Below, piece by piece: positions 1-5,700 of a stretch of DNA of 10,277 nt. Made by a program: the position numbers and the translations under genes. This DNA comes from an uncultured Bacilli bacterium. GTDB taxonomy: Bacteria > Bacillota_I > Bacilli_A > RF39 > UBA660. Location: assembly GCA_934087065.1 (NCBI GenBank), contig CAKOIS010000022.1, forward strand, positions 1 to 10,277, written 5' to 3'. How positions within the stretch are numbered: position 1 is the first letter of the stretch; every line of letters starts with the position of its first letter. Below the pieces are notes generated by a model. The model was not told where the DNA came from, ran no database searches, and saw only the letters and a program-made list of their open reading frames with translations.

Positions 1-24
1 TTGTACTAAAGAGTTAATTTTCAT
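1..24 (-). CDS. Start of an unidentified gene cut by the window edge
   Basis: An ATG at 24-22 on the minus strand opens a frame that runs off the left edge after eight residues (MKINSLVQ). About ten bases upstream is AGGA in the stretch AGGAAGTGAAGTAC, a plausible ribosome binding site. It follows the VTT membrane protein gene in the same direction, after a weak hairpin with a T run. Too little is visible to say anything about function. Confidence 0.4.
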
Positions 25-63
25 GTACTTCACTTCCTATCTTTATTACAAGATAATCTTATC

Positions 64-87
64 AAAAAAAGCACTATTTTTCAAGTG
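64..87 (-). terminator. Weak intrinsic terminator after the VTT membrane protein gene
   Basis: Read on the minus strand, CACT, an eight-base loop and AGTG are followed by C and seven T residues, a few bases after the stop codon of the membrane protein gene. The stem is only 4 bp, so termination may be inefficient. The T run and the position support the call; the short stem weakens it. Confidence 0.4.
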
Positions 88-91
88 TATT

Positions 92-673
92 CTATTTAAT
101 TTTTAATTTTTTAGATAAGATATAACTAATTATATAAACTATCAATACTATAACACCTACTTTTATTAATACTATCGGTGTTTTTAAGGCTTCTATTAGG
201 TTTACACCAACGTAACCCCAGAAGTATACTAGAGATATTTTGCCTATCATTAAGGCATATAAGAATTTTTTCTTGTCTACTCTACATATTCCTGCAGCAA
301 TATTTACCGCAAAAGCTGGAGTAAAAGGAATAGCTATTAACACAACTAAACTTGTGAAGTTCATGTTTTCAATTACGTTTATTACTTTTAATAAAGTTTG
401 ATTTTCTTTAAACTTCTCTAGTCTTTTTTCACTAACACTGCTTTTAAATATGTAATAACTCATCATACAACCAAGGACTGTAAACACCCAGCTTATTATA
501 AAACCTATTATACTACCAAACGTTAAAAAGTTTAGTGTTATAAACACTGACAAAGGTAAAATGGGTACAATGCTTTCAAACAATATAAACACACATCCTA
601 GTAGTGCACCCCATGAACCTAGTAAATTTAGTAAATTCATTATTAATTCGTTTAATGCTTCTAATACTTCCAT
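92..673 (-). CDS. VTT/TVP38-DedA family integral membrane protein
   Basis: A 193-residue multi-pass membrane protein of the VTT (SNARE-associated Golgi, TVP38/TMEM64/DedA) group. Hydrophobic stretches lie near 22-34, 43-76, 105-127, 136-159 and 166-187. Two family hallmarks are visible: the re-entrant loop motif FESIVPILP at 32-40, and IPFTPAFAVNIAAG at 115-128 followed by a conserved F and G (F137, G144). Members are thought to help move lipids across the inner membrane or support membrane homeostasis; the substrate of this one cannot be told. Length fits the family. The ATG at 673 has an ideal AAGGAG six bases upstream, and that site begins right after the stop of the rhodanese-like gene, so the two are very probably co-transcribed and translationally linked. 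Family assignment is firm; the exact subfamily is not. Confidence 0.85.
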   Translation of the reverse strand: MEVLEALNELIMNLLNLLGSWGALLGCVFILFESIVPILPLSVFITLNFLTFGSIIGFIISWVFTVLGCMMSYYIFKSSVSEKRLEKFKENQTLLKVINVIENMNFTSLVVLIAIPFTPAFAVNIAAGICRVDKKKFLYALMIGKISLVYFWGYVGVNLIEALKTPIVLIKVGVIVLIVYIISYILSKKLKIK

Positions 674-684
674 ATATTCTCCTT

Positions 685-915
685 TTATTTATATTCTCTT
701 ACATTATACCCCAAATATGATAAAACTGCTACTACTCTTTTACTTAATTTACCACTTTTACAGTAAATCAAGTATTCTGTATTTTTATTTAAATGGTATC
801 TATAGTTATTCATAAGTTCATCATATGGTATGTTAATCGCACCATTTAAGTGATATATATTATAGTAGTATTTATCTTGTATATCTATTATTTTTCTATT
901 ATTTCCAAACATCAT
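685..915 (-). CDS. Small rhodanese-like (sulfurtransferase fold) protein
   Basis: A compact single-domain rhodanese-like protein of 76 residues from the chosen ATG. Visible are the IIDIQ strand, the substrate-side segment YHLNGAINIP, and the active-site loop CKSGKLS, with the presumed persulfide cysteine at residue 52. The usual IDxR arginine is Q, and the protein stops at NVREYK, before the GG...W ending seen in most family members, so it is shorter than the typical 95-105 residues. The frame could begin at TTG 951, ATG 927 or ATG 915. AAGGGGG at 934-928 lies 12 bases before ATG 915, directly abuts ATG 927, and is inside the frame for TTG 951, so 915 is preferred only weakly; the EL residues just upstream also fit the family. 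It precedes the VTT gene by 11 bases. Role unknown; sulfur relay or thiol chemistry is possible. Confidence 0.65.
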   Translation of the reverse strand: MMFGNNRKIIDIQDKYYYNIYHLNGAINIPYDELMNNYRYHLNKNTEYLIYCKSGKLSKRVVAVLSYLGYNVREYK

Positions 916-951
916 GAGTTCATACATCCCCCTTATTATAATGTATGACAA

Positions 952-974
952 AAAGAAAAAGCCACTTGGGCTTT
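952..974 (-). terminator. Intrinsic terminator of the VirD4-type gene
   Basis: On the minus strand AAAGCC, a five-base loop CAAGT and GGCTTT form a 6-bp perfect stem followed by TTTTTCTTTTTG. The stem begins inside the TAA stop codon of the coupling-protein gene. It separates that gene from the rhodanese/VTT pair, which would then rely on read-through or on a promoter I cannot define well (a TATAAT at 940-935 has no convincing -35 box). Confidence 0.75.
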
Positions 975-3330
975 AGTCTTCATCATCTCCAAAGAAATCG
1001 TCAAAGAATTCGTCATCTGTAATATTTTCGTCTACTATAATTGAGTCAGCGTCAATATTTATTTTAGGTTTACTTTCTTCGTCTTTTATGATGTCGTCAT
1101 TTATTGCTTTTGCAAATTCTAAGAAATCGCTAACATTTTCGTCTTTGCTAGTATTTTCTTCTACAACAGGTTTTTCTGTAGTTTCAGCAAATGGACTAGC
1201 TTTAGCAAGTTCTTCTTCTTTTTCTAACTCAGCAATTCTAGCATCAATTTTCTTAATTAAATCGTCTACATTAACGTTGTTCTTCTTTGGTTCTTCAACT
1301 GGTTTTTCTTCTTTATGTCCCATAAACTCTTCATATTTTTTGTTAACAAGACTTTCAAACTCGTTTTCTTTTTCTTCTTTGTTTTTACCTTGGTTCTTCT
1401 CTTTTTCTAGTCTTTCTTCCTCTTCTAGTTTAGCTATTTGAGCATCTATGTTTTTAACTAGTTCGTCTATGTTAGATGATTTATCATTATTCATTCCTTT
1501 GTTCATAGCAGGCATTCCAAATGGTGGTACAAACGCACTTCCTCCAAAGTTTGGAAAACCATTCATTCCATCATCTGTTCTGTTTTCATCAACAAAGCCT
1601 TTTATGTCAAATGTTTTAATGCCTCTTGGTTCTCTTGTAGGATATCCACTTATTGTTTCGGTATATCCCCATCCACCTTTTTTAGCTTTAAATATTTCAA
1701 AGCTTGCTTTATGTTTTGTTTTAAATGGCATATTTCTGAAACGTTTGATAATCATTTCAAATTTTTTCATTTGTTGTAAATCACTTACTGTTACAAGTGG
1801 TCTAATAGGTGGAGTAGGTTTACCTTCTTTAGCGTCTTTTGGTTTAGCATCACCCAAAAGTTTACTTATTTCTTCAAGTGCAGCATACTCTGTAGTAATT
1901 AGATAGAACATATTACCACAGTTACCTTTAATAGTTTCTGCTACGTCTTTTCCGTATACTTTATTTAATTGGCTAAAGTTTTGTATAACAAAGTTAAATC
2001 TCATATTTCTTGAACGAGACGCAGTAATCATGCTTTCAACGTCTTTTAATGCAGGCATGTTTGCAAATTCGTCTAGTATAAAGTTTGTTCTGATTTTAAG
2101 TTTTAAATTTTGTTCTTTTTGTGCTTCGTCTATCAAGCATTCATAAACTTGTTTTACGAATATTGTAGCAAGAGCGTGGTAAGTTGTTTTCTCATCATGT
2201 ATTTTTAAGAACACAGCTGTTTTTTCTTTACCAATTCTAGTTACATCAAAGTCAGTATAACTAAGCATTTCAGCTAGTTTTTGACGGCTACTAAAGATAC
2301 GTATTTTTTGTCTAAAAGTTGAAGTGATACCACCTTTTGTATCTGCAGGTGCAGTAATAGTCGCAGCAGCACTAATGTAAGCACTTGAAAGTTCTCCTTT
2401 TAATTTAAAGTATTCTTTATCATACTTTGATGCACCACATCTTTCTTCTCCAAATGTACTCATTGCGTTTATACTGTTTAAGTTTATTTCGTCTTCACTT
2501 TTAGCATCTTCAAAAAGTCCTAGAGCTAAACCAGTAAAATAGTCAGCTGCAGTCTTTTGCCAGAATGGGTCGTTATTATTAGTTGAGTCTACTAGTATGT
2601 TTGTTGCAAGGTCTTCCAAAAGCTCCATTGCTTTATCTTCTTTTCCTTGTTTCCAGTATCTATAAGGAAGTGTAAGTGGGTTCCAAGCACTTCCATTTTC
2701 AGGGTCACGGAAGTTAACTATTATTACATTGTATCCTTTTTCTCTTAAAAGGTTAGCATTGTGTTCGTAAATCTCACCCTTAGGGTCAGTTACTATCATG
2801 CTTTCCCCAGCTTTTCCTAAAATTTTAACTAATGGGTCAATAATAGTCCAAGTTTTACCTGAACCAGACGCACCTATGATAAGGCTGTGGTTTTCTCCAT
2901 CGTCTACCCAAGCTTTGTCTTCATTTAATATGATTGGAATTCCAGCATGTTCGTAAGTATCAGCATTTAATGTAATTTCTTTTACATCATAAGCTTTTTT
3001 CATTTCGTCTTCTTTCATCCATCTAGACCAACCTGGTTCATCTTTGTCTTTCTTTTTACCAAATCCAAAACCTTTTTCTCTATCAAAGAAATAACTTGAT
3101 GTACTCATGAATACTGCTATTAAAGCGCATATATACAAAGTCATTGTAGCTACAATAAAGTCACTACTAAAAGCAGGTATTGGGTTTAGTCCCCAAAACA
3201 TATTATTGTGTGTTATTTCATATAAGTTAAGTACGCCTATTGCTACTAAATAAAGTAAAAAAATGCAGAATATAATAAACATTATTATATCTTTAGGTTT
3301 AGCAGTAAATTTTAATTTTATTTCACTCAT
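973..3330 (-). CDS. VirD4/TraG-type type IV coupling ATPase with long charged tail
   Basis: A 785-residue coupling protein of the VirD4/TraG family, the membrane ATPase that brings DNA or protein substrates to a type IV secretion channel. Two transmembrane helices lie near 13-34 and 56-77. Walker A is GASGSGKT (153-160), followed by the family's DPKGE (182-186). Walker B is FILDEFANMPAL (417-428, D420/E421), and FVIQNFSQL (447-455) is the motif after it. The ATPase core ends near 570. The rest is unusual: a Gly/Met/Phe/Pro-rich stretch (588-612), two similar charged segments (620-645 and 687-711, each with an IDAxIAxLE core), and a very acidic end rich in D, E and F (771-785). Many Firmicutes relatives are nearer 600 residues. 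It has its own promoter and terminator. No relaxase, VirB4-like ATPase or channel gene is in view, so a link to conjugation is not shown here. Confidence 0.9.
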   Translation of the reverse strand: MSEIKLKFTAKPKDIIMFIIFCIFLLYLVAIGVLNLYEITHNNMFWGLNPIPAFSSDFIVATMTLYICALIAVFMSTSSYFFDREKGFGFGKKKDKDEPGWSRWMKEDEMKKAYDVKEITLNADTYEHAGIPIILNEDKAWVDDGENHSLIIGASGSGKTWTIIDPLVKILGKAGESMIVTDPKGEIYEHNANLLREKGYNVIIVNFRDPENGSAWNPLTLPYRYWKQGKEDKAMELLEDLATNILVDSTNNNDPFWQKTAADYFTGLALGLFEDAKSEDEINLNSINAMSTFGEERCGASKYDKEYFKLKGELSSAYISAAATITAPADTKGGITSTFRQKIRIFSSRQKLAEMLSYTDFDVTRIGKEKTAVFLKIHDEKTTYHALATIFVKQVYECLIDEAQKEQNLKLKIRTNFILDEFANMPALKDVESMITASRSRNMRFNFVIQNFSQLNKVYGKDVAETIKGNCGNMFYLITTEYAALEEISKLLGDAKPKDAKEGKPTPPIRPLVTVSDLQQMKKFEMIIKRFRNMPFKTKHKASFEIFKAKKGGWGYTETISGYPTREPRGIKTFDIKGFVDENRTDDGMNGFPNFGGSAFVPPFGMPAMNKGMNNDKSSNIDELVKNIDAQIAKLEEEERLEKEKNQGKNKEEKENEFESLVNKKYEEFMGHKEEKPVEEPKKNNVNVDDLIKKIDARIAELEKEEELAKASPFAETTEKPVVEENTSKDENVSDFLEFAKAINDDIIKDEESKPKINIDADSIIVDENITDDEFFDDFFGDDED

Positions 3331-3358
3331 TTAAAACCACTCTTCTCTTTCAAAAATA

Positions 3359-3367
3359 ATTATATCA
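3359..3367 (-). promoter_or_regulatory. Extended -10 promoter for the VirD4-type gene
   Basis: TGATATAAT on the minus strand is a perfect -10 box with the TGN extension, about 28 bases before the ATG at 3330. No good -35 hexamer lies 17-18 bases upstream, which is tolerable for extended -10 promoters. A GAGTGG-like ribosome binding site sits between it and the start codon. It lies downstream of the hairpin at 3412-3442, so the gene need not depend on the upstream transcript. Confidence 0.5.
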
Positions 3368-3399
3368 GATATTAAAAGAAAAAACTAGTAATTATAATT

Positions 3400-3442
3400 A
3401 AAAAATTGAAAAAGAGTACACTGGGATTAATCGTGTACTCTT
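3400..3442 (-). terminator. Strong intrinsic terminator between kinase and VirD4-type genes
   Basis: A perfect 10-bp inverted repeat: AAGAGTACAC at 3412-3421 and GTGTACTCTT at 3433-3442, with an 11-base loop. Read on the minus strand the hairpin is followed by TTTCAATTTTTT, so it terminates leftward transcription. The loop, read in RNA sense, contains AAUCCC. It is the most stable hairpin I noticed in the window and sits 138 bases past the kinase stop codon. Confidence 0.85.
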
Positions 3443-3528
3443 AATTGTTATATGTGATTTTATAGGTTTTTTGAGGATTTATATTTTTATTACAACTTTT
3501 CTTCTAACAATATCACTTCTCCTTTCAT
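3412..3528 (-). ncRNA. Candidate regulated small RNA downstream of the kinase gene
   Basis: A promoter-like unit just past the kinase stop codon (repeats at 3578-3551, -10 TATACT at 3540-3535) predicts a start near 3528. The strong hairpin at 3412-3442 predicts an end near 3405, giving a transcript of about 115-125 nt. Read in RNA sense it contains AAAGGAG near the 5' end, an unpaired AAUCCUC (3479-3473), and AAUCCC in the terminator loop; C-rich unpaired stretches in Firmicutes sRNAs often pair with ribosome binding sites. AUUGUUA (3511-3505) can pair with UAACAAU (3450-3444), a 7-bp closing stem next to the terminator. It could instead be a tiny-peptide mRNA or the leader of the VirD4-type gene. 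The unit is inferred from sequence signals only. Confidence 0.45.
3490..3528 (-). CDS. Possible 12-residue peptide (or 6-residue from TTG) in the short transcript
   Basis: The frame MKGEVILLEEKL runs from ATG 3528 to TAA 3490. Its ATG lies about where transcription should start, so it would be leaderless. Alternatively AAAGGAG (3525-3519) sits 8 bases before TTG 3510, which would give only MLEEKL. Either way the ribosome binding site is good while the peptide is tiny. It could be a leader peptide, a small regulatory peptide or chance. Confidence 0.2.
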   Translation of the reverse strand: MKGEVILLEEKL

Positions 3529-3534
3529 GATATA

Positions 3535-3578
3535 AGTATACTAAAGTTAAGTGATAAATTTGTGAAAGAAAAGTGAAA
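3535..3578 (-). promoter_or_regulatory. Promoter with three 11-bp-spaced TTTCAC/TATCAC repeats
   Basis: On the minus strand: TTTCAC (3578-3573), TTTCAC (3567-3562) and TATCAC (3556-3551), exactly 11 bp apart, then 10 bases and TATACT (3540-3535) as the -10 box. No normal -35 box is present; the repeats occupy its place. The last two repeats plus the 10-base gap reproduce the layout in front of the response regulator gene. Such 11-bp direct repeats are the known binding pattern of PhoB/PhoP-class regulators. The first repeat lies right after the kinase stop codon. Confidence 0.65.
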
Positions 3579-3579
3579 A

Positions 3580-4971
3580 TTATATGTTAATGTCAAAATA
3601 GAATTTTGTTCCTTTTCCTTTAGTACTAATTACGCCATAGTTATAGTTATGTTTTATTAAAATATTTTTCACTATAGACAAGCCTAAACCAGTTCCTATT
3701 TTATTTCTTTGATGATTTTTTTCGTTTTTATAGTACTTATCCCAGATTAGATTAATTTCGCTTTCATCTATTCCTTTACCTGTGTCAATGACATACACCC
3801 TTATATAGCCTTTATTTTCTTCTATTTTAACAGTTACTTTTTTATCTTTTCCAGTATAGTTTACTGCATTTATTACTAAATTATATATAACCTGTTCAAT
3901 TTTTTGGATGTCTGCATATATGATATATTCTTTTTTAGCAATAAATTTTAAAGTATATCCTTCTTCAGTTAGATAATCAAATCTATGAAGTACTTTTGTG
4001 ATTAACTCATTTATATTGAAGTTTTCTTTTGTTAGTGTATCCATGTTTTTTTCACTTTTAGATAACTCTAGTATATTGTTTACTAAGCTATTTAGTCTAT
4101 CACTTTCTTCTATTATAACATTTAAATTATCTGTTCTTTTTTCTTCATTATCCTTGTTTAAATCTCTTGCCATTTCAGCATATGCTTTAATCATTGTAAG
4201 TGGTGTTTTAAGGTCATGTGAAACATTAGCAAGCAAGTCTTTTCTTGTTGTATCAATTTTAGATAATTCTTTCTTTGTTTGATTTAACGTTTTAGAAAGT
4301 TCTTTTATTTCTTCAATGTTTGAGTTTTCGTTAAATGGAGTTATTAAGTCTCCTTTAGACATCTTTGTAGCTTCTTTATTTAATTCTAGAATAGGCTTAC
4401 TGATGTGCCTACTTATAAAGTATGCGATTATAAATGAAGACAAATATATAAATATACTTATGTATATTAGTTCTGAACGAATTATTGATATAGCTGGGTC
4501 AGTAGGCTCTAAACTTACATTAATAAAAGCATAAGCACTATCTTTAAGTTTTATCGCTGTTACTAGTGTTTGATTATTAAGTTTTGGATTTATTATTTTG
4601 TAGTTCTTTGTATTTTCATCACTTTCAATAAAATCTAATATGTAATTTGTACTTAATTCAACTGTATCATCAATATATATACAACCTCTTCTTTTACCAT
4701 TTGAACTATAAATTGAAGTATTATCTTCTATTATTTCAATACATGCATTATTATCGTATGATAGTGTGTCATAGCTATTTGTTGTTTTATTGTTTAAGTA
4801 ATAGTACTTTGTTTTCAAAGCTATTTTTTCTATTGTTTTTGTAGTTTTTTCTTCATAGTACGTGTCAAAAAATAATACTTGAAGTAGCCAAAGTAAAGCT
4901 ATTAGACATGTAGAAAATATGGCCATGTAAAACCATATTTGTTCTTTTAGTGTTCTATTCTTCAGTTTCAT
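3580..4971 (-). CDS. Membrane sensor histidine kinase
   Basis: A 463-residue sensor kinase that should autophosphorylate on H252 and pass the phosphate to D51 of the neighbouring regulator. Order of parts: transmembrane helix near 12-35; extracellular sensor region 36-165 with no family I recognise and two cysteines, C77 and C97; second helix 166-187; HAMP linker from SRHISKPI (187-194) to about 240; dimerisation/phosphoacceptor helix with VSHDLKTPLTM (250-260); and an ATPase domain with N box NLVINAVNYT (364-373), G1 DTGKGID (396-402) and G2 GTGLGLS (426-432). All catalytic boxes are intact. Its ATG lies 17 bases inside the end of the regulator gene, so the pair is translationally coupled. 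The layout resembles PhoR/WalK-type kinases, but the signal cannot be read from the sequence. Confidence 0.92.
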   Translation of the reverse strand: MKLKNRTLKEQIWFYMAIFSTCLIALLWLLQVLFFDTYYEEKTTKTIEKIALKTKYYYLNNKTTNSYDTLSYDNNACIEIIEDNTSIYSSNGKRRGCIYIDDTVELSTNYILDFIESDENTKNYKIINPKLNNQTLVTAIKLKDSAYAFINVSLEPTDPAISIIRSELIYISIFIYLSSFIIAYFISRHISKPILELNKEATKMSKGDLITPFNENSNIEEIKELSKTLNQTKKELSKIDTTRKDLLANVSHDLKTPLTMIKAYAEMARDLNKDNEEKRTDNLNVIIEESDRLNSLVNNILELSKSEKNMDTLTKENFNINELITKVLHRFDYLTEEGYTLKFIAKKEYIIYADIQKIEQVIYNLVINAVNYTGKDKKVTVKIEENKGYIRVYVIDTGKGIDESEINLIWDKYYKNEKNHQRNKIGTGLGLSIVKNILIKHNYNYGVISTKGKGTKFYFDINI

Positions 4972-5617
4972 ATTTATAGCCTACTTCCCTTATTGTTTTT
5001 ATTAGGTTTCTATAGTCTCCTAAGCTTTTTCTTAGCATTTTTATGTGTGTATCTACTGTTCTATCGTCTCCATAATAGTCATAATCCCAAACACTGTTAA
5101 GTAATTGTTCACGACTTAGCGCTATTCCTTTGTTTTCAATAAAGTATGTAAGAAGCTCGTATTCTTTAGGTGTTAGATTTACTTCTTTGTCATTGATTGT
5201 TACTTTTCTACCTTTATAATCTACTTTAAGATTTTTATAAGTATAGTTTTCTTCATTAGTTGCTGTTCTTTTTAAATGTGCTTTAACTCTTGCTACTAAT
5301 TCTTTTGGACTAAAAGGTTTTGTAACATAATCGTCTACTCCTAAATCAAAACTGCTAAGTTTATCTGTTTCTTCTTTTCTTGCACTTAACATTATTACAG
5401 GAATATTCTTTGTTTTTCTTATTTCACTAAGACAAGTAAAACCATCCATCTTAGGCATCATTATGTCTAAAACAATTAGGTCTACTTTATTATCTGAAAG
5501 CACTCTTAAAGCGTCAAACCCGTCTTCTGCTTCAAGTACTTTGTACCCTTCATTAAGTAAATATTCTTTGATTACATTTCTTATTAATAATTCATCATCT
5601 ACTACTAATATTGTCAT
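4955..5617 (-). CDS. OmpR/PhoB-family response regulator
   Basis: A 220-residue two-domain transcription regulator. Receiver domain 1-118: acidic pair D7/D8, phosphoacceptor D51 in VLDIMMPKMDG, switch S78 and K100 in TKPFSPKEL. Winged-helix DNA-binding domain about 126-218: LTPKEYELL (148-156), the recognition-helix segment RTVDTHIKMLRKSLG (186-200) and IREVGYKYE (209-217). Start chosen at ATG 5617 because GGGAG lies 9 bases upstream; an in-frame TTG at 5626 directly abuts that site and cannot be served by it. The gene overlaps the kinase by 17 bases and follows a promoter with two 11-bp-spaced repeats, which fits autoregulation. OmpR-family regulators usually bind such tandem repeats as head-to-tail dimers. 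PhoP-like by operator style, but no phosphate genes are visible, so I give no gene symbol. Confidence 0.93.
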   Translation of the reverse strand: MTILVVDDELLIRNVIKEYLLNEGYKVLEAEDGFDALRVLSDNKVDLIVLDIMMPKMDGFTCLSEIRKTKNIPVIMLSARKEETDKLSSFDLGVDDYVTKPFSPKELVARVKAHLKRTATNEENYTYKNLKVDYKGRKVTINDKEVNLTPKEYELLTYFIENKGIALSREQLLNSVWDYDYYGDDRTVDTHIKMLRKSLGDYRNLIKTIREVGYKYETEE

Positions 5618-5637
5618 TTTTATCAACTCCCTATTTC

Positions 5638-5670
5638 ATTATAAAGTACTAGTGTGATAAGTATGTGAAA
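5638..5670 (-). promoter_or_regulatory. Two-component operon promoter with TTTCAC-N5-TATCAC repeats
   Basis: Minus strand: TTTCAC (5670-5665), 5 bases, TATCAC (5659-5654), 10 bases, then a perfect TATAAT (5643-5638), about 20 bases before the regulator start. There is no consensus -35 box; the repeats stand in its place, as in activator-dependent Pho-type promoters. The same arrangement with identical spacing recurs at 3535-3567. It lies just past the trpS terminator, so the operon has its own promoter. Confidence 0.7.
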
Positions 5671-5674
5671 ATTT

Positions 5675-5700
5675 AAAAAGTAGAACTAATTAAGTCCCAC
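5675..5700 (-). terminator. Intrinsic terminator overlapping the trpS 3' end
   Basis: On the minus strand GTGGGAC (5700-5694), a seven-base loop and GTTCTAC (5686-5680) form a 7-bp stem with two G-U pairs, followed by TTTTT. The stem covers the last codons and the TAG stop of trpS. It would separate the murE-trpS transcript from the two-component operon, but a ribosome finishing trpS would cover part of it. Confidence 0.5.

Noticed and set aside
49..63. Small palindrome AAGATAATCTT as an operator before the left-edge gene
   Set aside because: Only 5 bp per arm in very AT-rich sequence, with no promoter clearly placed around it.
1088..1906. Open frames on the plus strand opposite the VirD4-type gene
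   Set aside because: They are Ser/Phe/Leu-rich mirror translations of the charged tail and core, without ribosome sites or recognisable domains.
5618..5626. TTG start three codons upstream for the response regulator
   Set aside because: The TTG directly abuts the GGGAG ribosome site; the ATG at 5617 has proper spacing and matches family N-termini.
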